Source: an uncultured Prevotellaceae bacterium
GTDB lineage: Bacteria > Bacteroidota > Bacteroidia > Bacteroidales > Bacteroidaceae
Length of the DNA: 64,000 bases
Assembly: GCA_900319225.1 (NCBI GenBank)
Contig: ONNV01000011.1
Span: 1 to 64,000 of the forward strand
Reading direction: 5' to 3'
Positions 51,937-61,014 of this stretch are shown one piece after another; within the stretch, counting starts at the first letter, position 1, and every line of letters starts with the position of its first letter. The position numbers were made by a program, and so were the translations under genes. Below the pieces are notes generated by a model. It made no database searches. It saw only the letters and a list, made by a program, of their open reading frames with translations, and was not told the origin of the DNA.

Positions 51937-53985
51937 ATGCAGAAAGGTAAGATTGGAGTAACGACCGAGAACATATTCCCGATCATCAAACAGTTCCTGT
52001 ACAGCGACCGTGAGATATTCTTGCGTGAGATAGTTTCAAATGCCGTAGATGCAACCCAGAAACTCAAGACCCTCTCATCAAAGGGTGAGTTCAAGGGTGA
52101 GATGGGTGACCTCACGGTACATGTAACCGTAGGTAAGGATACCATTACGGTAAGCGACCGCGGTATAGGAATGACAGCTGCCGAGATAGACAAGTATATC
52201 AACCAGATTGCCTTCTCGGGTGCCAATGACTTCCTTGAGAAATACAAGAATGACGCAAATGCCATCATCGGCCACTTTGGTCTGGGATTCTACTCTGCCT
52301 TCATGGTCTCCAAGAAGGTTGAGATCATCACCAAGTCCTACCAGGAGGGCGCCCAGGCTGTAAAATGGAGCTGCGACGGTTCACCCGAATTTGAACTTAC
52401 TGATGCCGATAAGGCCGACCGCGGTACCGATATCATCCTCTACCTGGATGATGACAGCAAGGAGTACCTGCAGGAGACCACCATCCAGGGCCTGCTCAAG
52501 AAATACTGCCGTTTCCTGCCCGTACAGATTGCCTGCGGCAAGAAGAAGGAGTGGAAAGACGGAAAGGAGGTTGAGACCGCCCAGGACAACATAATGAATG
52601 ATGTGGAGCCCCTGTGGACCAAGACCCCGGGTGACCTCAAGGATGATGACTACAAGGCGTTCTACCGCGAGCTCTATCCCATGCAGGAGGAGCCTATGTT
52701 CTGGATACACCTTAACGTGGATTTCCCCTTCCACCTTACCGGTATCCTCTATTTCCCCAAGATCAAGACCAATCTGGATTTGCAGAAGAACCGCATACAG
52801 CTGTACTGCAACCAGGTATTCGTGACAGACTCCGTAGAGGGAATCGTTCCTGACTTCCTCACCCTGCTGCATGGCGTTATAGATTCACCGGATATCCCTC
52901 TGAACGTATCCCGTTCATACCTGCAGAGTGACTCAAACGTAAAGAAGATATCGGGTTACATCACCAAGAAGGTAGCTGACCGCCTTACATCCATATTCAA
53001 GAATGACCGTAAGGAGTTTGAGCAGAAATGGGATGACGTAAAGCTTTTTATCAACTACGGAATGCTCACAGAGGAGGATTTCTACTCCAAGATGGAGAAG
53101 GTTGCCCTCTTTAAGGATACAGACGGCAAGTACTTTACCTTTGACGAGTACAAGAAACTCATAGAGGCCGGCCAGACCGATAAGAACAAGAACCTTATCT
53201 ATCTGTATGCCACCAACAGGGAGGAGCAGTACGGCTACATTGAGGCTGCAAAGAACAAGGGCTACAATGTACTGCTCATGGATAACCAGCTGGATATTCC
53301 GGTAATAGGCATGCTGGAGCAGAAATTCGGTAACTCAAGCCGTTTCTGCAGGGTTGACAGTGACTCAGTGGACAACCTGATTGCCAAGGAGGATGCAGCC
53401 AAGACAGATCTGCCTGCCGGTAAGCTGCGTATGATAACCAAGGTGTTCAGCAGCCAGATGCCCAAGATAGAGAAGGCTGATTTCCATGTTGACGCACAGC
53501 CTCTGGGCGAGTCTTCACTGCCTGTGATGATTACCTGCAGCGAGTATATGCGCCGTATGAAAGATATGGCCGCCATACAGCCCGGCATGAATTTCTATGG
53601 TGATATGCCCGATATGTACACCGTAATCCTTAACAGTGACCACAAGCTCATCAAGCGTGTGCTGGATGATGCAGCCGCCGCATGTGACGACAAGATCAAG
53701 CCTCAGGATGACACGCTGTCAGCACTCAAGGAGCGTCAGTCAGAGCTGCGCAAGGCTCGTGAGGGAAAGAAAGATGACGAGGTACCCCAGGCTGAGAAGG
53801 ATGAGATGAAGGATATTGACGGTAAGATATCGGAGGCTGAGAACGCCATCTCAAAGATCTACAGCGATTATGCTGCCGGCAATAAGATTGTCAGCGAGCT
53901 CATAGATCTGGCTCTGTTGCAGAACGGAATGCTTAAGGGTGAGTCTCTGGCTGCATTCATTCGCCGCAGCGTGGATCTTATCTGA
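51937..53985 (+). CDS. htpG: Chaperone protein HtpG (Hsp90)
   Basis: The 682-residue bacterial Hsp90 has an N-terminal GHKL ATPase domain (REIVSNAVDAT, SDRGIGMT, GHFGLGFYSAFMVS), the middle client-binding domain and the C-terminal dimerisation domain. The start MQKGKIGVTTENIFP is the expected one. It remodels client proteins in the cytosol. Its position next to clpC links two protein quality-control genes. A charged segment at 605-630 lengthens the C-domain. Confidence 0.96.
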   Translation: MQKGKIGVTTENIFPIIKQFLYSDREIFLREIVSNAVDATQKLKTLSSKGEFKGEMGDLTVHVTVGKDTITVSDRGIGMTAAEIDKYINQIAFSGANDFLEKYKNDANAIIGHFGLGFYSAFMVSKKVEIITKSYQEGAQAVKWSCDGSPEFELTDADKADRGTDIILYLDDDSKEYLQETTIQGLLKKYCRFLPVQIACGKKKEWKDGKEVETAQDNIMNDVEPLWTKTPGDLKDDDYKAFYRELYPMQEEPMFWIHLNVDFPFHLTGILYFPKIKTNLDLQKNRIQLYCNQVFVTDSVEGIVPDFLTLLHGVIDSPDIPLNVSRSYLQSDSNVKKISGYITKKVADRLTSIFKNDRKEFEQKWDDVKLFINYGMLTEEDFYSKMEKVALFKDTDGKYFTFDEYKKLIEAGQTDKNKNLIYLYATNREEQYGYIEAAKNKGYNVLLMDNQLDIPVIGMLEQKFGNSSRFCRVDSDSVDNLIAKEDAAKTDLPAGKLRMITKVFSSQMPKIEKADFHVDAQPLGESSLPVMITCSEYMRRMKDMAAIQPGMNFYGDMPDMYTVILNSDHKLIKRVLDDAAAACDDKIKPQDDTLSALKERQSELRKAREGKKDDEVPQAEKDEMKDIDGKISEAENAISKIYSDYAAGNKIVSELIDLALLQNGMLKGESLAAFIRRSVDLI

Positions 53986-54004
53986 TAAATCATTATTTTT
54001 AATG

Positions 54005-54040
54005 AAAATGGGCGCTGGGAGAACAAAGGCGCCCATTTTT
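54005..54040 (+). terminator. Terminator of htpG
   Basis: AAAATGGGCGC and GCGCCCATTTTT pair around a 12-nt loop, followed by more T. It lies 20 bp after the stop. Confidence 0.85.
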
Positions 54041-54044
54041 ATTA

Positions 54045-54052
54045 TATATTTG
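54045..54052 (+). promoter_or_regulatory. -7 box of the patatin-barrel gene
   Basis: TATATTTG follows the htpG terminator directly and lies 22 bp upstream of the ATG at 54074. Confidence 0.65.
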
Positions 54053-54073
54053 CATATAGCCGTACCCTAGTTT

Positions 54074-56395
54074 ATGAATGTTATGTTTAAGAGGACTGTT
54101 ATATTGCTGATTGCCATACTGTTATCGTTTGCACAGCCTGCCTTGCCGCAAAAGGTGGGACTTGTACTGAGTGGTGGCGGCGCAAAAGGTATGGCCCATA
54201 TCGGCGTAATACGCGCCCTTGAGGAGAACGGCATTCCAATTGACTATATTGCAGGTACATCCATGGGTGCTGTGATAGGCTCCCTGTATGCCATGGGCTA
54301 TTCACCCGATGAGATGGAGGACCTTATCCGTTCCGATGAGTTCAGAAACTGGTATATGGGTTCCAAGGATATGGCTTATGACTTCTATTTCAAGCAGAAC
54401 CCTCCCACCCCTGCATTTGTATCGGCACAGATTGCCATACGTGACTCCATGACCGTGATACGCCCGATGGTCAACAGTGTGGTGGATCCGTTGCAGATGA
54501 ACCTGGCTTTTGTGGATGTCTTTGCGGGCGCATCGGCCGTATGTAACAAGGATTTTGACAACCTGTTCGTGCCGTTCAGAGCTGTCGCATCGGATGTGTT
54601 CAACAAGAGTTCGATTGTACTTTCCAGGGGTGATCTGGGCGATGCGGTACGAGCTTCAATGTCATTCCCGTTTGTGTTCCGCCCTATTAGGATTGATTCC
54701 ATAATTGCCTATGACGGAGGTATTTATGATAATTTCCCTGTAGACGTCATGGTCAATGACTTCCACCCTGATTTCATTATCGGAAGCGTGGTGGCCGTAG
54801 CTCCGGGTGAACCTGAGATAGAGATACCTGATGAGTATGACCTGATGGGTCAGGTGCGTAGCATGATAGTACAGAAAAGTGACTATAGCCTGGATCCCAG
54901 GCTTGGCGTGAAGGTTGAGTTTGACCTGCGCAGCGTTGGATTGCTTGACTTCCATAAGATAAATGAGGTTTCAGATCTGGGTTACCGCAACACCATGATG
55001 CTCATGGACTCCATCAAGTCCAGGACATCGGCACGCAGGGACTCGTCATTGGTCCAGGCCAGCCGCAGCGCTTTCAAGAGCCGTGTTCCGGATCTGATAT
55101 TCCGCAATGTTGACGTGACAGGTGTAAACCAGGCTCAGAAACGTTATATCCAGAAGGAGCTTAATGCCACAGACGGTAAGTTTGATTTTGAGGATTTCAA
55201 GTCCGGTTATTTCAAACTCCTGTCAGAGGAGGCTATCAATGAGATAATCCCAGGTACCACATTCTCTGATGAGGATTCTACGTTCGGGCTCAACCTGAAT
55301 GTTGCATTGGACAAGTATCCCACATTCAGTCTGGGCGGCGGCCTTTCAACATCGGTTTCAAGCCAGCTTTACGGCTCGGTTGAGTACAATCACATAGGTG
55401 AGGCGGCCGAGTCATATCTGCTTGAGGGACAGATAGGCCGTTCATACAACAATGCCCAGTTCTTTACCAGGATTGACGTGCCAGCCAGGATACCCATGTC
55501 ATTCTCCGTTCAGTTTGCGTTCAACAACATGAACTATTTCCGTTCCGGATTCCTGTTCTCATCATCCGATAAGTATATGCCGGCTCTCAACAAGTGCATT
55601 GAGTTCTATGGCAAGATGAAGGTGTCACGTCCGTTCCTGAACAACTACAAGGCGGTATTCTCATTCGGAATAGCTCAGCATAAGGATTATTACTCACAAT
55701 CCAGCAGCGTTGACCTGCGCTCGTTCAAGTATGACTGCAACAGACACAATATACTTGGCGGATCTGTCACGTTCACCGGAAATACGCTCAACTCACTCCA
55801 GTACCCCACCAGCGGACGTTCAGAGACAATCCGTGCGTTCATAGGTACTGAGAATGACCTGTTCCGTCCCCGGAACGAATACTCTTCCGATTATCACTCT
55901 GTAGACCGTTCGTGGCTGCAGATTGAGGCATTCTCGGAGCACTACATCCGGATTTCTCCGCATATTACGCTCGGCACCATGTTTGAGGCATTCTATTCAT
56001 CCAGGAACTTCTCCACGAACTATCAGGCAACCATTATGCAGACCGGTTGTTTCCGTCCTACGGTCAACAGTAAGTTCCTGTTTGACCCGGATTTCTCGGC
56101 CAATGCGTATTTTGCCGCAGGAATCAAACCTATCTGGCTGATAAATAATATATTCCATCTGCGTGCCGAGGTGTATGCCTTCCAGCCTACCCGTCCTATC
56201 AGGAATGAGAACGGTCTGGCAGCATACGGTAATGCCGTTACGGGATTCCAGGTGATGGGAGAACTCAATTTCGTGGCACAGTACCAGAGAGTACAATTCA
56301 ACGCTTTCCTGGACCTCTCTACATCAAGTTACAATCCGTCCATGTTTGGAATAACATTTGGATTCCTTATGCCTAACGAGTGGTTCCTGGAGTAA
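54074..56395 (+). CDS. Patatin-like phospholipase with outer-membrane barrel (type Vd-like)
   Basis: The 773-residue product has a signal peptide (1-25), then a patatin lipase domain (27-230): oxyanion GGGAKG, nucleophile Ser in GTSMG, catalytic Asp in DGGIYDN. A POTRA-like stretch (about 345-395) follows. The C-terminal 370 residues are beta strands of an Omp85-type barrel, ending in a hydrophobic strand. This is the PlpD/FplA layout of type Vd autotransporters, so the lipase may be exposed at or released from the surface. Single gene with its own promoter. Confidence 0.9.
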   Translation: MNVMFKRTVILLIAILLSFAQPALPQKVGLVLSGGGAKGMAHIGVIRALEENGIPIDYIAGTSMGAVIGSLYAMGYSPDEMEDLIRSDEFRNWYMGSKDMAYDFYFKQNPPTPAFVSAQIAIRDSMTVIRPMVNSVVDPLQMNLAFVDVFAGASAVCNKDFDNLFVPFRAVASDVFNKSSIVLSRGDLGDAVRASMSFPFVFRPIRIDSIIAYDGGIYDNFPVDVMVNDFHPDFIIGSVVAVAPGEPEIEIPDEYDLMGQVRSMIVQKSDYSLDPRLGVKVEFDLRSVGLLDFHKINEVSDLGYRNTMMLMDSIKSRTSARRDSSLVQASRSAFKSRVPDLIFRNVDVTGVNQAQKRYIQKELNATDGKFDFEDFKSGYFKLLSEEAINEIIPGTTFSDEDSTFGLNLNVALDKYPTFSLGGGLSTSVSSQLYGSVEYNHIGEAAESYLLEGQIGRSYNNAQFFTRIDVPARIPMSFSVQFAFNNMNYFRSGFLFSSSDKYMPALNKCIEFYGKMKVSRPFLNNYKAVFSFGIAQHKDYYSQSSSVDLRSFKYDCNRHNILGGSVTFTGNTLNSLQYPTSGRSETIRAFIGTENDLFRPRNEYSSDYHSVDRSWLQIEAFSEHYIRISPHITLGTMFEAFYSSRNFSTNYQATIMQTGCFRPTVNSKFLFDPDFSANAYFAAGIKPIWLINNIFHLRAEVYAFQPTRPIRNENGLAAYGNAVTGFQVMGELNFVAQYQRVQFNAFLDLSTSSYNPSMFGITFGFLMPNEWFLE

Positions 56396-56397
56396 TC

Positions 56398-57579
56398 TTA
56401 ACCGCGCAGCTCCCTCTGCTTGCGGAGCCATACCGTGGGTGACGAACCGGCAATTTTCTGGAACTGTCTGTAAAATGTGGAACTGCTTATATAACCGCAG
56501 GAGTATTCCACGTTCTTGAGGCTCTCGCCTTTAAGCAATAGCTCCTGGGCATACATTATCCTGGCATAATTCACATAATCAGAGAATGACTTGCCGCTGT
56601 ACTGCCTTACTGCTATTGACAGGTATGTGCGGTTAGTCCCCAGTCTCTGTGCCAGGTCTATCAGGTTCAGGTCCGGTTCCAGGAACACTTTCTGGTCATT
56701 CATAAGACGCTCCAGGTTATTCCAGCAATTGGTAATGGTCAGTTCCTGGCGGTTCTCGGGATACGGATTCTTGGACTGTTTTGACTGATCTCCCTTCTCC
56801 AGCATGTGCCTGATGTCATCGGCACTGTAATCTATGCCGAAAGCCAGTATGGTAAGGGCAAACTGGAAGAAGAATGTGAATAGGATAAGTATCAGTTTCT
56901 GGATGTTTATCTCCTGCTGATAATCGGGTGATGCTTCACGTAACAATACCACAACCACACCAAGTGCGGTCAGGGTTGCTATTATCCTGGATTGGCTTAC
57001 AGATTTGCCGTAACTGGATGAGAAATAGTCATTTATAATATTCTCATACTTATACATGTACCAGCTGCACCAAAGCAGTACACCGGCCTCGAACCAGAAT
57101 GTCACCGTTTTTGCCATGTGGTAGCATAGATACTCCATCACGCTCAGTTGAAAGTCATTGGTGGCAAGCACGTCTCCTTGCAGTATGACACTGTCATGAA
57201 TGGTGCGGAGCGAACTCTGACTGGCTCCCAGATATATGGCAAGGAACATGGTCATGATAGCCGCCATTGGTATGAAAACCATATAGTCCTTCTTGGTGAT
57301 ACCCTTTATGTCTGTCAGTTCTGTGGTGAACAGGTAAAACAGCGGGGCGTATGCCAGACTGACAATTATATAGACCGGCCATGTCCATATCATATGGCAT
57401 TTGTCCGGGTTGAACAGCTGTGCATATATGAGCATCCTAAGGCTCCATACTATCTGCAAACCTGCAAGGAACCAATGTGACCTGTTCTTGTCCTGCTTAA
57501 ACAAAATGATGGCAAGTGCGCAGATAAAGCAGAATACACCAAGCAGAGTGTATAACAGGTGTACCGGAATATTGCTCAT
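56398..57579 (-). CDS. Membrane-spanning AraC-family regulator
   Basis: The 393-residue product uses the ATG at 57579 (SNIPVHLLYTLLGVF); the longer frame adds 20 unlikely residues. Seven to eight hydrophobic helices fill about 1-255, followed by a cytosolic AraC-type DNA-binding domain (about 290-393) with two helix-turn-helix motifs (LIDLAQRLGTNRTYLSIAV and LKNVEYSCGYISSSTFYRQF). Such proteins sense a signal in the membrane. It converges on the patatin gene with a 2-bp gap, so both 3' ends are close. Confidence 0.88.
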   Translation of the reverse strand: MSNIPVHLLYTLLGVFCFICALAIILFKQDKNRSHWFLAGLQIVWSLRMLIYAQLFNPDKCHMIWTWPVYIIVSLAYAPLFYLFTTELTDIKGITKKDYMVFIPMAAIMTMFLAIYLGASQSSLRTIHDSVILQGDVLATNDFQLSVMEYLCYHMAKTVTFWFEAGVLLWCSWYMYKYENIINDYFSSSYGKSVSQSRIIATLTALGVVVVLLREASPDYQQEINIQKLILILFTFFFQFALTILAFGIDYSADDIRHMLEKGDQSKQSKNPYPENRQELTITNCWNNLERLMNDQKVFLEPDLNLIDLAQRLGTNRTYLSIAVRQYSGKSFSDYVNYARIMYAQELLLKGESLKNVEYSCGYISSSTFYRQFQKIAGSSPTVWLRKQRELRG

Positions 57580-57657
57580 AGACCTCTTTATTTGTTGTAA
57601 CGTCACGAAAATAGTCAAAAAGCCCCAACTAACTCTCAAATTATTCGTTTAAAATGA

Positions 57658-57665
57658 TATTTTTG
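57658..57665 (+). promoter_or_regulatory. -7 box of the acyl-CoA ligase gene
   Basis: TATTTTTG, 27 bp upstream of the ATG at 57692. Confidence 0.6.
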
Positions 57666-57691
57666 CAGGAAATAACAACTATTGCAATTAT

Positions 57692-59338
57692 ATGGAGAAA
57701 TATCCTCATTATCTGGAACGGCTTGAGGCTGCCACACGTAAATTCTGGAATAAACCCGCTTTGAACAACATCGGAGGTGAAAGTTTTACCTACGCCCAGA
57801 TGGCCCGTTCAATTGCACGTTTTCATATTGTTTTTGAATATGCTGGAATAAAGAAAGGCGAGCGTATTGCCCTTTGCGCACAGAACGGTGCCCGTTGGGG
57901 ATTCGCATATCTGGCTGTAAACACATATGAGACGGTTATTGTGCCTATCCTGGCCGATTTCAAGCCTGAAAGCGTAATGGGACTGGTAAACCACTCCGGC
58001 AGCATAGCTCTATTTACCGATACCGATAAATGGTCCAAGATGTCGCCTGACGCAATGCCGCAGGTGCGTGTCGTTATTGACGTCAACTCCCTGCAGGTGC
58101 TGTTCTGCAATGATGACAAGATCAAGTACGCATTTGATCATCTTGATGAGCTGTTTGACAAGAAATATCCTAACGGTTTTGGTCCGGATGATGTCCACTA
58201 TCCCACAGATAACTGGGATGACCTCTCCACAATCAACTATACATCGGGTTCTACAGGCGATCCCAAGGGCGTAATGCTTACCTACCGTAACTTTGCTGCC
58301 AACGTGGATTTCAGCCAGCGCCATGTGCCTGCAGGTGACAAGATGGTCTCCATGCTGCCTATGGCCCATATGTACGGTCTGGTAATTGAATTCCTATATC
58401 CGCTTTGTAACGGTACCTCCATATACTGGCTGGGTAAGGCCCCCACTCCGGCGGCTCTTATGAAAGCCTTTGCCGATGTAAAGCCCTACCTGCTCATCAC
58501 CGTTCCCTTGGTGATGGAGAAGATCTACAAGTCCAAGATCAAGCCTATGATAGACAAGCCGTCTATCAGGTTTGCGCTTAAAGTGCCTATACTTAACCGT
58601 ATAATTTACAATAAGATAAGAGAAGGACTTATAGCTGCATTCGGCGGTAAGTGTGAGGAATTCATAATGGGTGGTGCAGCTCTTAACCCCGAGGTGGAGC
58701 GTGTACTCAAGAAGATAAAGTTCCCCTATCTGGTTGGTTACGGAATGACTGAGGCCTGCCCGCTGCTGGCGTATGAGCACTGGACCAAGTATGTGCCCGG
58801 TTCATGCGGAAAGCCTGTTGATGTGGCTGAGGTACGTATTGACTCAGAGGACCCGCAGCACAGCGTCGGTGAGATTCAGGCCCGCGGTGAGAACATAACC
58901 ATAGGTTACTATAACAATCCTGAAGCAACAGCCAATGCTTTCACTGAGGATGGATGGCTCAAGACCGGCGACCTGGGTATCATGGATGCCGATGGCAATA
59001 TCTTTATCCGTGGACGCTCCAAGAACATGATTCTGGGCCCATCAGGCCAGAACATCTATCCTGAGGAAATTGAGGCTGTGGTAAACAATCAGGAGTATGT
59101 AGTGGAGTCTGTAGTGGTAGACCGTGGCGGCAAGTTGGTTGCTCTGGTATATCTGGATGAGCAGGCAATTGCCAAGGCACTCCTGGATGCCGAGGCCAAG
59201 GATGCCATTCCTGAGAATATCCGCCTTGCATCAAACCGTCAGTTGCCGGTTTACAGCCAGTTAGCCAAGGTAGAGATTCAGGCTGAGCCTTTTGAGAAGA
59301 CTCCCAAAATGTCTATCCGCCGTTTCCTGTACAAATAA
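57692..59338 (+). CDS. Long-chain fatty-acid-CoA ligase family protein
   Basis: The 548-residue adenylate-forming enzyme carries TSGSTGDPKGVMLTY (AMP-binding), GYGMTEACPLLAYE, TGDLG and the C-terminal GRSKNMILGPSGQNIYPEEIE. It activates fatty or related acids to acyl-CoA with ATP. The substrate is not fixed by sequence. It lies 38 bp before mtgA and may share the transcript. Confidence 0.92.
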   Translation: MEKYPHYLERLEAATRKFWNKPALNNIGGESFTYAQMARSIARFHIVFEYAGIKKGERIALCAQNGARWGFAYLAVNTYETVIVPILADFKPESVMGLVNHSGSIALFTDTDKWSKMSPDAMPQVRVVIDVNSLQVLFCNDDKIKYAFDHLDELFDKKYPNGFGPDDVHYPTDNWDDLSTINYTSGSTGDPKGVMLTYRNFAANVDFSQRHVPAGDKMVSMLPMAHMYGLVIEFLYPLCNGTSIYWLGKAPTPAALMKAFADVKPYLLITVPLVMEKIYKSKIKPMIDKPSIRFALKVPILNRIIYNKIREGLIAAFGGKCEEFIMGGAALNPEVERVLKKIKFPYLVGYGMTEACPLLAYEHWTKYVPGSCGKPVDVAEVRIDSEDPQHSVGEIQARGENITIGYYNNPEATANAFTEDGWLKTGDLGIMDADGNIFIRGRSKNMILGPSGQNIYPEEIEAVVNNQEYVVESVVVDRGGKLVALVYLDEQAIAKALLDAEAKDAIPENIRLASNRQLPVYSQLAKVEIQAEPFEKTPKMSIRRFLYK

Positions 59339-59376
59339 GGCATTTCCGGCCCTTACGACCGGGAAGTGATTCACAT

Positions 59377-60048
59377 ATGAAAAAACGTAAGTGGACATTC
59401 CGGCTGTTTGTAAGATTACCCTTACTGTTTTTTACCGTGAGCGTAGCTTTGGTATTGCTGCTGCGATGGGTTCCGGTAAGGTATACTCCGCTTATGCTTA
59501 AACGGGCCATCCAGTACCGTAAGGTTGAGTCATTCAGCACAAAACATGACTGGGTGAGCCTTAAGGATATATCCCCTGAGATGGTCAAGGCTGTGGTTAT
59601 GACTGAGGACCAGAAGTTCTACACCCATAAAGGCTTTGACTGGGATGCACTCAAGGAGATGTGGGATTCACACAACAGGAAAGGAACCAGACTTCGTGGC
59701 TGCAGCACCATATCGCAGCAGACGGCCAAGAATGTGTTCTCATTCGGGTCGCACACATCGACACGTAAAGTATGGGAGGCTTATTGGACGGTCCTGATTG
59801 AGAAACTCTGGAGTAAGGACCGTATCATGGAGGTTTACCTGAACGTGATTGAGATGGGTCCCGGAATATATGGTGCAGAGTCTGCCGCAAAGCATTACTA
59901 CGGCATTCACGCCAAGAGTCTGAACCGCAGACAGGCTGTGTCAATTGCTATTTGTCTGCCCAATCCGCTCCGTTATAATCCCGTAAAACTCTCCTCATAC
60001 CAGATGAGGCGTTGCAACACCTTGATTCAGAGAATGTCACAACAATAG
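59377..60048 (+). CDS. mtgA: Monofunctional peptidoglycan glycosyltransferase
   Basis: The 223-residue protein has one N-terminal membrane helix (about 14-30) and a glycosyltransferase-51 domain: VVMTEDQKFYTHKGFDW with the catalytic Glu, then the STISQQTAKN and NVIEMGPGIYGAESAAKHYYG motifs. It polymerises lipid II glycan chains and has no transpeptidase domain. The length is that of MtgA proteins. Confidence 0.94.
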   Translation: MKKRKWTFRLFVRLPLLFFTVSVALVLLLRWVPVRYTPLMLKRAIQYRKVESFSTKHDWVSLKDISPEMVKAVVMTEDQKFYTHKGFDWDALKEMWDSHNRKGTRLRGCSTISQQTAKNVFSFGSHTSTRKVWEAYWTVLIEKLWSKDRIMEVYLNVIEMGPGIYGAESAAKHYYGIHAKSLNRRQAVSIAICLPNPLRYNPVKLSSYQMRRCNTLIQRMSQQ

Positions 60049-60172
60049 GCCTATCTGCCAGGTATCCCTGAGTTCTGGCCAGTCTGATGTGTCTTTAGTG
60101 AATGCTGCCATTTTTTTTGCTTTTTTCATGAAAAAAGTGGCCTAAACATAGTCTATATCCAAAAATAAGACG

Positions 60173-60180
60173 TATCTTTG
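60173..60180 (+). promoter_or_regulatory. -7 box of tRNA-Arg
   Basis: TATCTTTG, 32 bp upstream of the tRNA 5' end. Confidence 0.65.
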
Positions 60181-60212
60181 CACCGCTTTAAGGGAATAAC
60201 CCCTATCAAGTT

Positions 60213-60286
60213 GGTTCCGTAGCTTAACTGAATAGAGCATCTGACTACGGATCAGAAGGTTCCGAGTTTGAATCTCGGCGGAATCA
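60213..60286 (+). tRNA. tRNA-Arg (anticodon ACG)
   Basis: The 74-nt tRNA has acceptor GGTTCCG/CGGAATC, the anticodon stem TCTGA/TCAGA with loop CTACGGA, giving ACG (read as ICG after A-to-I editing), and T-arm CCGAG/CTCGG. The discriminator is A; CCA is not encoded. Its 3' end is copied downstream. Confidence 0.93.
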
Positions 60287-60308
60287 CAAAACCAAAAATG
60301 CCCTGGAT
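60270..60308 (+). repeat. tRNA-Arg 3'-end direct repeat, copy 1
   Basis: A 39-bp segment comprising the T-arm and acceptor end of tRNA-Arg and the bases after it. It recurs at 60585-60623 with two differences. This is typical of attachment-site duplications. Confidence 0.8.
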
Positions 60309-60326
60309 CTTTGATTCAGGGCATTT
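60296..60326 (+). terminator. Terminator of tRNA-Arg
   Basis: AAATGCCCTG and CAGGGCATTTT pair around an 11-nt loop, followed by CGTTTT. A 10-nt inverted copy of the tRNA 3' end (60272-60281) lies just beyond it at 60341-60350. Confidence 0.8.
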
Positions 60327-60336
60327 TCGTTTTCGT

Positions 60337-60433
60337 GCTCCCGCCGAGATAAAGCCGAAGGATTTATATCGAGCGGGAGCATGGAAACGAAAATAGAGCC
60401 CGCGTGAGCGGGATCTTTATTTTTGGTTTTGTG
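60337..60433. repeat. Nested inverted repeats after tRNA-Arg
   Basis: GCTCCCGC (60337-60344) pairs with GCGGGAGC (60373-60380). GCCCGC/GCGGGA forms another small hairpin. ATTTTTGGTTTTGTG (60419-60433) is the exact inverse of the tRNA-flanking 60285-60299. No gene is supported here. Confidence 0.75.
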
Positions 60434-60440
60434 GCAATTA

Positions 60441-60596
60441 GCTCCCAGCGGGGCAGAGATGCGCCAAACGTTAGTTTGGTGAATTTCGGCGGGCTCCCAG
60501 CGGGGCAGAGATGCGCCAAACGTTAGTTTGGTGAATTTCGGCGGGCTCCCAGCGGGGCAGAGATGCGTCAAACGTCAGTTTGTCGAATCTCGGCGG
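60441..60596 (+). repeat. Three tandem 52-bp repeats
   Basis: Units start at 60441, 60493 and 60545. The first two are identical; the third differs at its end, where it becomes the copied tRNA-Arg 3' end. Each unit contains CCAAAC-GTTA-GTTTGG, a small hairpin, and ends GAATTTCGGCGG, a degenerate form of the tRNA end. Confidence 0.88.
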
Positions 60597-60978
60597 AATC
60601 ACAAAAGCAGAAATGCCCTGGATGCCTTGTTATCCTAAAGGTGCAGCGGTCACCACCTCGGAGTATGGTGTTCACAATCCGGACTTGGAACCGGCTGGCT
60701 GGCTCAAGCTGGGAGAGAATGTAAAGAATACTCTGACGGGAGCACTCGCATTGCTCGGGATTGGTGCGGAGTCCACATTTCACCTTGGGACACGAGCATT
60801 CCAGATAACTGAGTTCATATTCCAGGCCTGGCGTGATGACCCTGCCCTGATAGGAACGGCTGTTGTATCCTTCAGAGTAAATCCTGTCAAAATCGCCGTT
60901 ATACTTGGCGTAGATTTCCTTGTGTAACGGGAGGACATAATCCTTGACGCATTCTATAGCTTCTTCTTTATAACCCAT
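60568..60978 (-). CDS. Cys-rich protein, L-2-amino-thiazoline-4-carboxylate hydrolase-like
   Basis: The 136-residue product has its own promoter. Conserved-looking features are LECSCPKVKCGL, NPEQCECSR and the end GGDRCTFRITR, whose Cys spacing and order remind me of the ATC-hydrolase family; this is by eye only. The last 18 codons after FRITR are read antisense through the copied tRNA-Arg end, so the natural C-terminus was probably replaced. It is a single gene converging on the repeats. Confidence 0.6.
   Translation of the reverse strand: MGYKEEAIECVKDYVLPLHKEIYAKYNGDFDRIYSEGYNSRSYQGRVITPGLEYELSYLECSCPKVKCGLRTNPEQCECSRQSILYILSQLEPASRFQVRIVNTILRGGDRCTFRITRHPGHFCFCDSAEIRQTDV
60585..60623 (+). 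repeat. tRNA-Arg 3'-end direct repeat, copy 2
   Basis: Matches 60270-60308 at 37 of 39 positions. The terminator hairpin of copy 1 is not preserved beyond GGAT. Confidence 0.8.
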
Positions 60979-61006
60979 ATTGAGGCGTAAGTTGGTTTAA
61001 CGAAGC

Positions 61007-61014
61007 CAAATATA
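61007..61014 (-). promoter_or_regulatory. -7 box of the Cys-rich protein gene
   Basis: The minus strand reads TATATTTG, 29 bp upstream of the ATG at 60978. Confidence 0.6.

Noticed and set aside
60284-60571. Minus-strand frame of 95 residues through the 52-bp repeats
   Set aside because: It is an open frame made by the tandem repeats, with no start signal or protein-like composition.
60441-60596. Three tandem 52-bp units as a CRISPR array
   Set aside because: The units are directly adjacent with no unique spacers, and no cas gene is nearby.
60580-60927. Plus-strand frame opposite the Cys-rich protein
   Set aside because: The minus-strand gene has its own promoter and coding-like residues; the plus frame is its shadow.
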